Shown: positions 15,811-24,458 of the stretch, piece after piece | Layout: each line of letters opens with the position of its first letter | Position numbering within the stretch: position 1 is the stretch's first letter | Source: Prosthecobacter gellanilyticus | Lineage (GTDB): Bacteria > Verrucomicrobiota > Verrucomicrobiia > Verrucomicrobiales > Verrucomicrobiaceae | Direction of reading: 5' to 3' | NCBI RefSeq assembly: GCF_007992435.1 | Contig: NZ_BKAG01000001.1 | Coordinates: 248,001-312,000 of the forward strand | DNA: 64,000 bases | Translations under genes and position numbers: made by a program | The notes under the pieces: generated by a model | The model's input: the letters and a program-made list of their open reading frames with translations, nothing else | Database searches by the model: none | Told to the model about the DNA's origin: nothing

Positions 15811-16317
15811 ATGAAACTGAAAAATCTCCATGATCTTTTGGTGCATGAACTTACGGATCTCTACAGCGCGGAAAGACAATTGGCGAAGGCTCTGCCCAGC
15901 ATGGTCAGGGCTGCCTCCGATGAGGAGCTGCGCGAGTGTTTTGAGGCTCATTTAGCGGAGACCATGAACCATGTGGCGCGCTTAGAAATGATCGCGCAGT
16001 CCTGCGACATCAAATTTGGTCGGCATAAATGCAAAGGCATGGAAGGCCTGATCCGAGAGGGCAAGGAGCTGATCAGCGAGGATGCAGACGATCATGTCCG
16101 GGACGCAGGCCTTATTGGTGCTGCACAACGCCTGGAGCACTATGAAATCGCGGGCTATGGCACCGCACGCGCCCTGGCGAAATGTCTGGGGTATGACGAA
16201 GCAGTGAAGCTGTTATCAGAAACACTAGAGGAAGAAAAAGCAGCGGACAAACTATTAACCACAATTGCTGAAACAGCCGTTAACACGAAAGCTGATGCCG
16301 CATTGGTAGATGCGTAG
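15811..16317 (+). CDS. YciF/YciE-like ferritin-fold protein (DUF892), copy 1
   Basis: A 168-residue four-helix protein. Family features are the opening LHDLLVHELTDLYSAERQLAKALP, the middle CKGMEGLIREGKELI, and GLIGAAQRLEHYEIAGYGTA. Conserved Glu and His residues in these helices correspond to the di-iron-like site of ferritin-fold stress proteins. In enterobacteria yciE/yciF are under general-stress control; the biochemical role is not settled. A second copy lies at 22206-22697. The ATG has no strong ribosome-binding site. It stands alone on the plus strand. Confidence 0.92.
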   Translation: MKLKNLHDLLVHELTDLYSAERQLAKALPSMVRAASDEELRECFEAHLAETMNHVARLEMIAQSCDIKFGRHKCKGMEGLIREGKELISEDADDHVRDAGLIGAAQRLEHYEIAGYGTARALAKCLGYDEAVKLLSETLEEEKAADKLLTTIAETAVNTKADAALVDA

Positions 16318-16471
16318 CAACCGGCAGGCTCCGGAGATCGATGGCTCCGGTGTCTGCTGCGTTGCTGCGCGACCTCCTTCATTCAATCAATACCTAGCCA
16401 TTCTGGGCGATACGTCGACCATAGGTACGGGTGAAGGTGCTTTCTTGGAGACAGCGGCGGCGCTTCCGGGA

Positions 16472-16702
16472 TCACCCCTGCGCTCTTTTGGCTGTTGTTT
16501 TCTTCTTGGCCTTTTTGGCAGTTGTTTTCTTGGTGGGGAGTTTCTTGCGTTTGGTCGAAGCGAACTCCTCAAGCTGTGCCTCGCTCATCGATTCGGCCAT
16601 TTGGCGTGAAGCTCCACGCAGAGAGGATTTGGAGCTTTCGCCACGTTTCGCCGAGAGAGCGGCACCTGCGGCCATCTGTTGCTTCTTGGATTTGGCTGGC
16701 AT
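16472..16702 (-). CDS. DUF3008 family small basic protein with Lys-rich tail
   Basis: A 76-residue protein. The first 55 residues match the DUF3008 pattern: MPAKSKKQQMAAGAALSAKR, then SLRGASRQMAESMSEAQL and EEFASTKRKKLP. Typical members end soon after; this one carries an extra tail of Lys-Thr/Ala repeats (KKTTAKKAKKKTTAKR). The family is a small hypothetical protein often found next to stress genes; the added tail suggests nucleic-acid contact. It lies between the ferritin-fold gene and an isochorismatase-family gene. Confidence 0.85.
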   Translation of the reverse strand: MPAKSKKQQMAAGAALSAKRGESSKSSLRGASRQMAESMSEAQLEEFASTKRKKLPTKKTTAKKAKKKTTAKRAQG

Positions 16703-16817
16703 ACTCGCATTTCGTGGCGTCTCACGCCTCCGGATGCACGGAATGTCACATGATGCAGCGTCGGTCGTTCAAGAGGCTGCGGTAACGCCGATGTTACTAA
16801 CGAAGAATATGAAGGCA

Positions 16818-17420
16818 TCAGCCCGTCCGAAGGCGTTTCGGTGTGAGTGCACGGGATTGCCGGGTGTCCGCACGCAGAAAGCGCTGCATTTGCTGGCAAG
16901 CATAGCGGTGAGCTGCGGAGGTTTCCGCGGCCACACAGTCGGCGGGCACGATCAGTTGGTAATCGCGCATGTAAGCGTCGTTAGCTGTGAACAGTACGCA
17001 AATATCTGCCGCAAATCCAACCAGAATCAGCCTTTCCGCGCCCAGTGAGGAAAGTAAAGGGTCCAGCGAGGTGCAGTAAAAGCCAGAGTGCTTGGGCTTG
17101 AGCACAAAATAATCGTTTTCAGTCGGCATGAGCATTTTTGCGATGGGGGCGCCCAAGCATTCCCCTCGAAGGCAATGTTCAACCTGATGTTTAAAGTCGG
17201 AGCGCCAACGTCCAAAATTGTCGTTTACGTAGATCGATGGGATTCCAGAAGCACCGAGGCGGCGCTTGAGAGCGGCGATTCGCTTCGCAGCTGGCAATGC
17301 ATAGCGCAGAAGCTGACGGGCTTCAGGAAACTCAAAATCATTGATCACATCAATCAACAAGAGAACGCAGCCACTCCGGTCGGGGGCCACATTGCCAGCA
17401 CGGTGCCGTTTTGAAGCCAT
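16818..17420 (-). CDS. Cysteine hydrolase of the isochorismatase family
   Basis: A 200-residue hydrolase with the complete catalytic triad: Asp24 (LLIDVINDF), a Lys at 108 or 110 (FVLKPKHSGFY) and Cys141 (LVGFAADICVLFTANDAY) with the preceding cis-peptide-type segment. The family includes nicotinamidases, isochorismatases and other amide hydrolases; there are no residues that single out one substrate. The N-terminal 15 residues are basic and probably disordered. It is transcribed alone, in the same direction as its two neighbours but separated from them by more than 100 bp. Confidence 0.88.
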   Translation of the reverse strand: MASKRHRAGNVAPDRSGCVLLLIDVINDFEFPEARQLLRYALPAAKRIAALKRRLGASGIPSIYVNDNFGRWRSDFKHQVEHCLRGECLGAPIAKMLMPTENDYFVLKPKHSGFYCTSLDPLLSSLGAERLILVGFAADICVLFTANDAYMRDYQLIVPADCVAAETSAAHRYACQQMQRFLRADTRQSRALTPKRLRTG

Positions 17421-17531
17421 GGTCGTTTGAATCGCACGTCGTCAGGTTTGCGCCTGCACGCTTACGCACCGCAGCACTAATCCATACCACCCACTAAAAC
17501 TCCCAAAGATGCACTCATGCCGCAGTGTGTG

Positions 17532-17864
17532 TTAGTTGCCTTGCTCTGCCAATGCAGCTTTACGGCGGCGGATGTCCAGCTCCTCATACACGGGGCAGTG
17601 GCCGGTCCAAGCGCGGCCGAGGAGGGCAGTGCCGGTGCCGAGCATGAGGAGGCGCAGGCTGCCCCGGGACTGAATGCAGCCGAGGCCGAGGAGGGCGAGG
17701 CCTGAGAGGGCGGAGAGGGTTTGCTCCGGAGGCGAGACGTTTTTGTGCAGGCTTTTGCCGATTTCATCAAGCTTCGGGATGTGGTCAAAGGGCTGGAAGG
17801 TGAGGGACATGGCTGGTTTGGGCTGAGTTGGGTTGGGATTATCCAAATGTTTGTTATCCGACAT
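17532..17864 (-). CDS. DUF2892-like small membrane protein
   Basis: A 110-residue protein. The first 45 residues are polar. Residues about 47-85 contain two closely spaced hydrophobic helices (ALSGLALLGLGCIQSRGSLR, LLMLGTGTALLGRA), followed by TGHCPVYEELDI. The Gly-His-Cys-Pro-x-Tyr motif after the second helix is the hallmark of DUF2892 (as in the tail of YgaP). The family's job is unknown. The ATG at 17864 is preferred, but an internal ATG at residue 19 would still keep the domain. Confidence 0.75.
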   Translation of the reverse strand: MSDNKHLDNPNPTQPKPAMSLTFQPFDHIPKLDEIGKSLHKNVSPPEQTLSALSGLALLGLGCIQSRGSLRLLMLGTGTALLGRAWTGHCPVYEELDIRRRKAALAEQGN

Positions 17865-17996
17865 CGGTGCGCCTCACTCTGATTCGTCAGAAGTGTGCCG
17901 GCTGGCCGTGATGTCGCATGCCAAGATGTGTGGCCTCAGGCGGGAATAGGTCCCGGGCCTGAGTCGGCTTCGCCAAATGAAGTGGGAGCGAGGCGC

Positions 17997-18602
17997 TCAC
18001 CCCTCTCCCACGATGCGCTGGAGGACATGGAAGGCGGCGACCTGTTTGCCCTGCTTGAGAGCGGTGATGGCGCGCTTGATCTGGGTCTTCATGGCGGCGA
18101 CTTCCGGTGGGTCTTTGTGCTTGGGCGGTTCTTCGGCCTTCTTGGTCTTCTCTTGCTTGAAGGGGAGGATCTTTTCTTTCGCCGGTGGCTCATGAGCGGC
18201 TGCGCGGGCGGGCTTCTCTTTGGCGGCTTTTTTGTTAGGCCTTGGCGGCTTCGGTGGATGTGGCCGGGTGGCGGTTCGGGTTTTCTTCTTCACGGGCCTC
18301 ACGGCGGGAGGCGGCCTGACGGGCTCCTCGCTGAAGAGATCGTAGTGAATGCCGACGACATCGCGATCCTGAAAAGGCTTCAGGGACTTGGGGAAGATGA
18401 GGTATTGCCGGCTGGGGCCGGGATCAAAGCCCACGATGCCGCGGTCAGCCTGGGTGCCCTTGAGGTTCTGCCGCAGGGTCATGACCTTGTGAGCCTTCAC
18501 GGCGGCCTGCAGTGCGCGGTCTTTCTTCGGATCCACGAGCACGAGATGCAGGTCGGGCTTCCCGCACCTGGCGATGATCTGCGAAAGGCGCGCGGTCTTC
18601 AT
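17997..18602 (-). CDS. Hypothetical protein with Pro/Lys/Ala-rich linker
   Basis: About 201 residues. Residues 1-75 look folded (ARLSQIIARCGKPDLHLVLV, then RALQAAVKAHKVMTLRQNLKG) and end in a short beta-rich part with SRQYLIFPKSLKPF. Residues 90-165 are a low-complexity Lys/Pro/Ala segment like H1 tails, and the last 40 residues are a helix (MKTQIKRAITALKQGKQVAA). The start is taken as ATG at 18602; a GTG two codons before is possible. The family is not recognised, though similar fold-plus-KP-rich proteins occur in Verrucomicrobia. It overlaps a long plus-strand ORF that looks like a shadow. Confidence 0.65.
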   Translation of the reverse strand: MKTARLSQIIARCGKPDLHLVLVDPKKDRALQAAVKAHKVMTLRQNLKGTQADRGIVGFDPGPSRQYLIFPKSLKPFQDRDVVGIHYDLFSEEPVRPPPAVRPVKKKTRTATRPHPPKPPRPNKKAAKEKPARAAAHEPPAKEKILPFKQEKTKKAEEPPKHKDPPEVAAMKTQIKRAITALKQGKQVAAFHVLQRIVGEG

Positions 18603-18766
18603 CTTCACACAGATCTATTCGCGGCAGCGAGGTGCGGCGGATTGGGTGAAGGATGAAGAGGTGGCAGCGCGGTGGCCTTGGCGTCGATGGTCAGGCAGGG
18701 TGATGAGCTTTTCATCAGGCATGGAAGGGCTCCAGCCACGGGGTGTGGCTGCTGCGAACATGAAGC

Positions 18767-19903
18767 ATGAATCTGAAAGCCATGATGAAGAATCGCTGGT
18801 TAGGTCTGGCATCCCAGACGGTGAAGGAATGGTCTGAGGACGGAGCTTTGCGCCTGAGCGCGGCGCTAGCGTATTACTCGGTCTTTTCCATCGCTCCGCT
18901 GCTGGTGATCTGCATCAGCATCGCGGGGCTGGCGCTGGGTCCGGAGGCGGTGCGGGGCCAGCTGGATGAGCAGCTCAGCGGCTATGTGGGCAAGCAAGCG
19001 GCGGTCGGTGTGCAGACTCTGGTGCAGGGTGCGGCGAAGCCCACGCAGGGCTGGATCGGAGCGGTGACGGGCTTTGTGGTGCTGCTGATGGGGGCCTCGG
19101 GTGTGTTTGGCCAGCTGAAGGACGCGCTGAACACAATCTGGGATGTGAAGGTGACGAAGAAGAGCGGTGTGGCGGGCTTTGTGCGGGAGCGGCTGCTCTC
19201 TTTCAGCATGGTGCTGGTGATGGGCTTCCTGCTGCTGGTCTCGCTACTGCTGAGCACAGCCATCGCGGCACTGAACGAGTATATGAACTCCTTTCTGGGC
19301 CTGCCTGCGGAGGTGTGGGGTGTGGCGGCCACGCTGGTGTCCATGGCGGTGCTGGCGGTGCTCTTTGCCACGATCTTCAAGGTGCTGCCGGACCTGCAGG
19401 TGCAGTGGCGAGAGGTGTGGGTGGGCGCGGCGGTGACGGCGGTGCTGTTTGAGATCGGCAAATTTGGTCTGGGCTTTTATCTGGGGCGCGAGAGCACGGC
19501 CTCCACGTATGGCGCGGCGGCTTCTGTGGTGCTGCTGCTGCTGTGGGTGTATTATGCGTCCTGCATCCTGCTGTTTGGGGCGGAGTTTACCCAGGTGTAT
19601 GCGCGGGCTTCCGAGCGTGAGATCCAGCCCAGACGCGGCGCGGAGCTGATCTCCGAGGAGAGCTCGGGGAAGAAGCCGATGACGGTGGACGGCACGCCGG
19701 CGAAACCGCAGGATGGCGAGGATGATGCGGAAGCAACGACGCGGACATCCGCACCGATGCCGGCCATCCGCGTGATCGAGGTGGCGGCCCATGAGCCGGG
19801 GAAGATGCTGACGCCTGCCGGTGCTTTCCTGGGGACGCTGGCGATGTCTTTTGTCATCGGGCTGACGATCCGGCGTGCGATCGAGCCAGGGTGGAAGCAC
19901 TGA
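18767..19903 (+). CDS. YihY/BrkB family inner-membrane protein
   Basis: A 378-residue membrane protein. The family signature DGALRLSAALAYYSVFSIAP is at residues 25-44, and six transmembrane helices run to about residue 275 with the conserved STYGAAASVVLLLLWVYY near the end. Former names were RNase BN or virulence factor BrkB; the function remains unclear. Unlike typical members it has a C-terminal extension of about 100 residues: a polar linker (residues 285-340) and then one more hydrophobic segment (AGAFLGTLAMSFVIGLTI). Its stop is followed by 275 bp before the next gene, which is convergent. Confidence 0.9.
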   Translation: MNLKAMMKNRWLGLASQTVKEWSEDGALRLSAALAYYSVFSIAPLLVICISIAGLALGPEAVRGQLDEQLSGYVGKQAAVGVQTLVQGAAKPTQGWIGAVTGFVVLLMGASGVFGQLKDALNTIWDVKVTKKSGVAGFVRERLLSFSMVLVMGFLLLVSLLLSTAIAALNEYMNSFLGLPAEVWGVAATLVSMAVLAVLFATIFKVLPDLQVQWREVWVGAAVTAVLFEIGKFGLGFYLGRESTASTYGAAASVVLLLLWVYYASCILLFGAEFTQVYARASEREIQPRRGAELISEESSGKKPMTVDGTPAKPQDGEDDAEATTRTSAPMPAIRVIEVAAHEPGKMLTPAGAFLGTLAMSFVIGLTIRRAIEPGWKH

Positions 19904-20178
19904 TGTGATGGCGGGCGCTACATTACTAAAACGCGTGAACAAAAGCGCTGCGAAAGGGTCTGAAAAAGGGAGGTGGAAACCTTTGCTCTAAAGAGGCTTC
20001 ACGAAGCCAACTGGGTTTTGACAGTTCGTATGTGGATGACGTGAGCGAGACTTTGTTTGTGATCCTCCTAGAGCAACTTTATGTGCCTGCCGTATGAGGT
20101 CTCAAAATAACGGAACCCGATGATCCCGGGCGCATTTTTGCCACGCTTTTTGTTAGCCATTGATCCCCCGAGATGCCC

Positions 20179-20607
20179 TTACGGACGCGGACCTGGCGCT
20201 GAGGCGCGGGAGTTTTTCTCCAAATGCTCACGCACCATCTTGAGCACGACGGGTTTGCCGAGATCCAGGGCGACCTTGCCGAGGAGGCCGACGACGATGG
20301 TGGTGATGGAGCGGGACTGCTTTTTCTTCTCGTGAAGGGCTTCGTCTTCCCAGGCTTCGGCGCGCTTGAGGGCGCTCTTCTCACGCCGTGAGCGGGTGCC
20401 CGCCGGGATGAGGGAGAGCAGTGCGCCGAGGACGATGGCGCTGCCGAAAAAGAGGCCGGCGTGATCATGGAAGGAGCGCTGGAGGCGGTCCGTGACATTC
20501 GCCGCACGGCTCATGCCGAGACGATGGGCGGAGAGCTCCTGACGGTTGAGCGCGATCTCAGCGATCAGATCTTCCTGGCTTCGGGCTGGTGGTGGGTTTT
20601 CGACCAT
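20179..20607 (-). CDS. Membrane-associated hypothetical protein coupled to the holin-like gene
   Basis: A 142-residue protein with a polar N-terminus, one hydrophobic stretch (LFFGSAIVLGALLSLIPAGT, residues about 52-71), a charged middle and a second weaker hydrophobic segment near residue 105 (ITTIVVGLLGKVALDLGKPV). Its start lies inside the 3' end of the upstream holin-like gene (43-bp overlap), so translation is probably coupled. Together the two look like the YqjD/DUF883-Holin-X type of cell-envelope stress pairs; this is by layout and topology, not by a clear motif. Confidence 0.65.
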   Translation of the reverse strand: MVENPPPARSQEDLIAEIALNRQELSAHRLGMSRAANVTDRLQRSFHDHAGLFFGSAIVLGALLSLIPAGTRSRREKSALKRAEAWEDEALHEKKKQSRSITTIVVGLLGKVALDLGKPVVLKMVREHLEKNSRASAPGPRP

Positions 20608-21086
20608 AGTTTGTCCTTTTTGAACTCCTGCCTCGTTTTTTCAAACACGCCTTCCTTCAGCCGTGACTTCGCCCACAGGGCGAGCGCGATGGCGAGGAGG
20701 ATGTGGAGGGTGGTGGCGCCGCCCATGATTTTGATCCAGACGTGTTCGCCATCCATCCATTCCGCGAGCGCGAAGACGACGGTGAGGATCAAGAACACAT
20801 AGGCAAAGAGGAGCACGACGAGGGCTGCGACGAAGAGGCCCGCGATGAGGCCGTAGTGTGATCCGGTCTCCTTTGCCTCGGCCAGGGCAAGCTCTGTGCG
20901 GAGTTGGAGGTAGTGCAGCACGGCCTCAAACCAACCCCAGAGGTGATAGAGCATGCCAGAAGAATGATGCGGCGCTGGCGCTGGTGCTGATGCCGCCGGA
21001 GGATGTGCCTGCGGGGCCGGGGACTCTGCTGGATGTGACGCCGCGGGCTCCGGAGGTGCGTAAGGGGAGGCGTTATCTAGGCTCAT
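20565..21086 (-). CDS. Phage-holin-family / Holin-X-like inner-membrane protein
   Basis: A 173-residue protein starting at ATG 21086. The first 40 residues are Pro/Ala-rich. Then comes an amphipathic helix (HYLQLRTELALAEAKETG) followed by two strong transmembrane helices (residues about 79-107 and 122-140) and a charged C-terminus (KTRQEFKKDKLWSK). The 'L-x-x-E-x-x-x-A-K-x-E' helix followed by two membrane segments is the Holin-X (holin superfamily III) pattern, a group usually chromosomal rather than lytic. A longer ORF frame upstream of 21086 is not coding-like because it runs antisense to the phosphatase gene. Confidence 0.75.
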   Translation of the reverse strand: MSLDNASPYAPPEPAASHPAESPAPQAHPPAASAPAPAPHHSSGMLYHLWGWFEAVLHYLQLRTELALAEAKETGSHYGLIAGLFVAALVVLLFAYVFLILTVVFALAEWMDGEHVWIKIMGGATTLHILLAIALALWAKSRLKEGVFEKTRQEFKKDKLWSKTHHQPEARKI

Positions 21087-21108
21087 GCGGCGTGTGGTTG
21101 GGGCGGTC

Positions 21109-22011
21109 TTAAGATCTAGTTCGCCCACAGCGGCATGGCTGGACGTGAGGATGTGTCCCCTGTCTGCAGGTCGGGCGCATCCTTTCGCGTTTTTGGTTGG
21201 GCACGGCCGTTCTCCATCGCAGATGGCTGATGAGGGCATCGTGGTCGGAGGGCTCTCCGGGCACAACGACGCTGCCGAGGGTCCGGAAATGAAAGTCGTG
21301 AAAGATGAAGTCGATGCGTCGTCCGAAATGAATGCCCAGGAGGTGAAAGTGCAGCGTGAAGGTCGTGTCAGGGTTTGCATCTGTCTCGGCGAAGCTGTCC
21401 ACAAATCCACGCGCTTTGAGCTGGTCGATGGCATGGTCTCCGACACGGTTGAAGTCGCCGATGAGAATCGTGGGCTTGCCGGTCTGAATATTTTTAAGAG
21501 CCTGCGCCAGCTCATCCCGCTGGATGTGACGTTGACGACGAAACTGAAACGGCAGAGTGGCCAGATCAGCAAGCGTCCAGAGATGAAGCGGGTCCAGATG
21601 CAGGTTGGCAATCTGCACCTGGCGGTCATGATGGAGAGCCTCTGCAAACATGAATCCATTGATGCCACGCAGAGATCGCTCGAAACGTGCGCCTTTCAAA
21701 GGCAGCCGGGACATCAGCCCCAGGCCCGTGGAGAAATAGCGGTAAGGATAGTCGTGTGAAAAGGCGTCGGCCAGAAAGGCCGCGCTCTCGGGGACCACTT
21801 CCTGCAGTGCGACGATGTCCGCATTCATTTCCCGGATGACGGATGCGGTTTGCTGCAGATCGCGGCTGCCCACATAGATGTTATAACTTGCCACGCTGAT
21901 ATCCTGGAGGGTGCGGGCACGAGTAGAGGAGTGCGGGACACCGTTTCGTGCCGGCTGTGCACAATTTGCGAGCGTAGATGCAAGGAGCAGAATGACAAAT
22001 CGGGCTCTCAC
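21109..22011 (-). CDS. Exported endonuclease/exonuclease/phosphatase (EEP) family protein, probable lipoprotein
   Basis: A 300-residue EEP-fold enzyme. The N-terminus has a short hydrophobic signal ending LLASTLANC, a plausible lipobox with Cys17. The catalytic set is present: SYNIYVG, Glu in ALQEVVPE, the NLHLDP strand, GDFN (metal and catalytic Asp/Asn), and the terminal SDHDALI His. The family cleaves phosphodiesters or phosphoesters in DNA, RNA, lipids or sugars; substrate cannot be told. The last 35 residues (Arg/Cys/His-rich) extend beyond the fold and look unusual. The start codon is GTG. It is 22 bp upstream of the holin-like gene, so the three genes down to 20179 are probably one operon. 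Confidence 0.85.
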   Translation of the reverse strand: MRARFVILLLASTLANCAQPARNGVPHSSTRARTLQDISVASYNIYVGSRDLQQTASVIREMNADIVALQEVVPESAAFLADAFSHDYPYRYFSTGLGLMSRLPLKGARFERSLRGINGFMFAEALHHDRQVQIANLHLDPLHLWTLADLATLPFQFRRQRHIQRDELAQALKNIQTGKPTILIGDFNRVGDHAIDQLKARGFVDSFAETDANPDTTFTLHFHLLGIHFGRRIDFIFHDFHFRTLGSVVVPGEPSDHDALISHLRWRTAVPNQKRERMRPTCRQGTHPHVQPCRCGRTRS

Positions 22012-22205
22012 TCCCGGTTATCGGAATGTCCGCTTCCGATGGTTGTGTGCGTCAGAGCCGCTGCATGGGCAGCGCCCTGATCATGATGTCCTTCCGGCCA
22101 CATCTTCTTGCAGGGAACGGTTAACGATCAGGAACGCTGATGAACGATTTATCAGGGTTGTCTCGCGCCACATCCGTGGGGACGCGCTGTTGCGAAACAG
22201 TAGGC

Positions 22206-22697
22206 ATGAAACTGGAAACACTCACCGACTTGTATGTTCACTCGCTCAAAGACCTTTACAGTGCGGAGAAGCAGCTGGTGAAGGCTCTACCGAAGATGGC
22301 GAAGGCTGCTACCAATGAAAAGCTGAAGGCCGGTTTCACCCAGCATCTGGAAGAAACCAAGGAACATGTAGCCCGCTTGGAAGCGTTGCTTTCCAGCCAC
22401 AAGCAAACGACTCGCGGGCCGAAGTGCAAAGCCATGGAAGGCTTGATTGAAGAAGGCAGCGAGCTGATTGAGGAAGAAGCGGATCCGGAGGTGCTGGACG
22501 TAGGCCTGATCGGTGCCGCGCAGAAGGTGGAGCACTATGAGATCGCGGCATATGGCACGGCCCGGGCGATGGCCGAGCTGCTAGGAGACAAAAAGGGCCA
22601 AAAGCTGCTCCAGCAAACGCTTGATGAGGAAGGTGCTACGGACAAGAAGCTGACTGAACTGGCGCTTTCGGAGGTCAATGTATCGGCGGACGCGTAA
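22206..22697 (+). CDS. YciF/YciE-like ferritin-fold protein (DUF892), copy 2
   Basis: 163 residues from ATG 22206 (MKLETLTDLYVHSLKDLYSA). It is colinear with copy 1 at 15811-16317 over its full length: same LYSAE-x2-L-x-KALP opening, CKAMEGLIEEGSELI middle and GLIGAAQKVEHYEIAAYGTA. Identity is clearly high by eye, so this is a paralogue pair. The reading frame is open upstream to 22140, but those 22 residues do not match the family. The C-terminus is shorter and lacks the final Ala-rich tail of copy 1. Confidence 0.92.
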   Translation: MKLETLTDLYVHSLKDLYSAEKQLVKALPKMAKAATNEKLKAGFTQHLEETKEHVARLEALLSSHKQTTRGPKCKAMEGLIEEGSELIEEEADPEVLDVGLIGAAQKVEHYEIAAYGTARAMAELLGDKKGQKLLQQTLDEEGATDKKLTELALSEVNVSADA

Positions 22698-22738
22698 AGG
22701 CCTGTTTGCGGGTCCACCAGACGCAAAGGCGGCGCGGG

Positions 22739-22972
22739 TCAGAGCTGCTCTTTTGAGCGCCCGGCGGGCGCGACCAAGTCACCATGGGTAGCTTCCATGT
22801 GATCCATAAACGCTAACCTAGCCAGCCCGATCCCGGATTTTTGGCTGTCCCGCGCCGCAATTTCAAAGGTGTAGTCACAAAAGGGACATCTCCAGCCCGC
22901 GCCGCCAGTCTGTCCCTTGCCCGCCTGGATCTGAACATGATCTCCCCATTGGCCAAGAGTTTTTCTCTTCAT
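22739..22972 (-). CDS. Small zinc-finger-like protein, copy 1
   Basis: A 77-residue protein with CPFC (Cys29/Cys32) and, 22 residues on, an H-x4-H pair in ARLAFMDHMEATHGD, so a likely CCHH zinc site. The first 12 residues (MKRKTLGQWGDHVQI) and the GLARLAFMDHME helix are shared with the protein at 24459-24731. The family is not named; the pattern suggests a nucleic-acid-binding or protein-contact finger. It is convergent with the second ferritin-fold gene. Confidence 0.7.
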   Translation of the reverse strand: MKRKTLGQWGDHVQIQAGKGQTGGAGWRCPFCDYTFEIAARDSQKSGIGLARLAFMDHMEATHGDLVAPAGRSKEQL

Positions 22973-23036
22973 GGATTATTAATGCTTATGATGTCATAGA
23001 GTTGTCAACCGCATACGCACATTTTCTAACTCAACG

Positions 23037-23375
23037 TTATTCGATCGACATCCTCGCTTTAGCCACTTCGTTGAGATGCTCAATGCACTTGCGTAGAGCG
23101 TCCCGTAGTTTGGCGCAATGCTCCACCAACTTCTCCGGATCTTCACCTAAAGCTGCTCCTTGCTCGCAGATGGACTGCTTTAATAGGTGGATGCTGTGAA
23201 AATCCAGTTCGTTCACCCTGACCTCGCAAGCGTGGACCAAGCGCAACATATGCTCCGCGTCAGGTTTAGAAAACGCTCCCGCTTCAATGAGCGCGTCATG
23301 CAACATGAACGATGTCTTCGCAGCATGAATGCTGCATCTGTTAAGCATGATTTCCTTGTCAAAAAGGACAGACAT
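23037..23375 (-). CDS. Small helical hypothetical protein
   Basis: A 112-residue all-helical soluble protein, not recognised. It is rich in His, Cys and Glu (for example EHMLRLVHACEVRVNELDFH at residues 41-60, and SICEQGAALGEDPEKLVEHC). The spacing of His/Cys/Glu could allow metal binding but no family signature is seen. It starts at ATG 23375 with no strong ribosome-binding site. It lies between the zinc-finger-like gene and the broken DUF6766-like gene. Confidence 0.55.
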   Translation of the reverse strand: MSVLFDKEIMLNRCSIHAAKTSFMLHDALIEAGAFSKPDAEHMLRLVHACEVRVNELDFHSIHLLKQSICEQGAALGEDPEKLVEHCAKLRDALRKCIEHLNEVAKARMSIE

Positions 23376-23597
23376 ATGTCAGTGGTGAGATAATGAGTGG
23401 AGCTCATCTGGAGCGACGCAGCCATGCCTGGTTCACGGTGACTATCTCATATCCTAAGATCTAAGGATGATGTGAGACATAAGGAGATGTTTTGAAGGCG
23501 AAGATTGGTCGAGGACCCTGACTTGATCGCGTGGCATCTTGAGGAAGGATGTGTCCGGCTGCACATCTGGACTGATGGACGTGGACGATGAAGGGTC

Positions 23598-24260
23598 ATG
23601 AAACGGATCTTGAAGGAAAATGGCCTGTCCCTGGTGCTGCTCGCCATGTTCCTGATCACGTGGATTTTCGGACAGGAGGTGACGGGGCACCGTGAATCCA
23701 ACGAGGACCGCGAGGAGCACGGGTTGGCTGCGGAGACGCTTTGGCCAATACATAACAGGCGCTCATTTTCTTGAGGCGACAGCGGAACTGGGAGTCTGAA
23801 TTTCTACAGATGGGGGTGTATGTGGCCTTAACGATCTTTCTTTTTCAAAAGGGTTCCTCGGAATCAAAGGGTGGAGGGGCCGGAGCCTGTGGACAGGGAT
23901 CCACGACTGGCTTCGGAGCGGCGGAATGCACCCTTGCCGGTGAGACGGGGCGGCTGGGTGCTGGTGCTTTATGAGCACTCACTCACCCTGGCCTTCCTGG
24001 GGCTCTTCCTCATCTCCTTCACTGTGCATGTGATCAGCGGCTGCGAGAACTACAATGAAGAACGGGCGATGCATGGCGAGTCGCTGGTGGACTGCGCGCA
24101 GTATCTGCAAAGCAGCCGCTTATGGCTTGAGTGCCTGCAGAACTGGCAGAGCGAGTTCCTAGCCATCCTGAGCATGGTGGTGCTGAGCATCTTCCTGCGC
24201 CAGCGGGGGTCTCCGGAGTCAAAGCCCGTGGATGCGCCGAATTCTGAGACAGGCGAGTGA
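23598..24260 (+). pseudogene. DUF6766-like two-repeat membrane protein broken by three frameshifts
   Basis: Read across three frames, this stretch gives a full-length DUF6766-type protein of about 220 residues. Part 1 (from ATG 23598) is ENGLSLVLLAMFLITWIFGQ to about 23739. Part 2, one frame over, is FGQYITGAHFLEATA to about 23784. Part 3 is NWESEFLQMGVYVALTIF to about 23869. Part 4 is back in the first frame and runs from EPVDRDPRLASERR through the second repeat to ESKPVDAPNSETGE, stop 24260. All three shifts are +1, so the last part is again in the original frame. Each repeat has a membrane helix, a YNEE-like or SNED-like motif, NWxSEFL and a second helix ending in a QKGS/QRGSPESK tail. Real decay or assembly error are both possible. 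Confidence 0.8.
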
Positions 24261-24458
24261 GGTGCAGCAGCCGCCAGCCAGGGACCATCCCCCGCTGGTG
24301 TATCGGCAATCGTTCCAGTGAAAAAATCTTGCGCCAGCTCTGCGGCTGTCTTCATTTTCACCACAGGAAGCCGTTCGCGCTCATACCTGTTCGACTGATA
24401 CCTTCTGCCTGGACCGCACAAGCCATCACTTTGAACACTTACCCGCACAGATTCTGTC

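Noticed and set aside
17895..18656. 253-codon plus-strand ORF
   Set aside because: It is antisense to the hypothetical protein at 17997-18602 and is a Gly/Leu/Arg-rich shadow of its Lys/Pro/Ala codons, with no domain.
21087..21668. Upstream extension of the holin-like ORF (MASMDSCLQRL...)
   Set aside because: This part overlaps the EEP phosphatase gene in another frame and lacks family similarity; ATG 21086 gives the expected protein.
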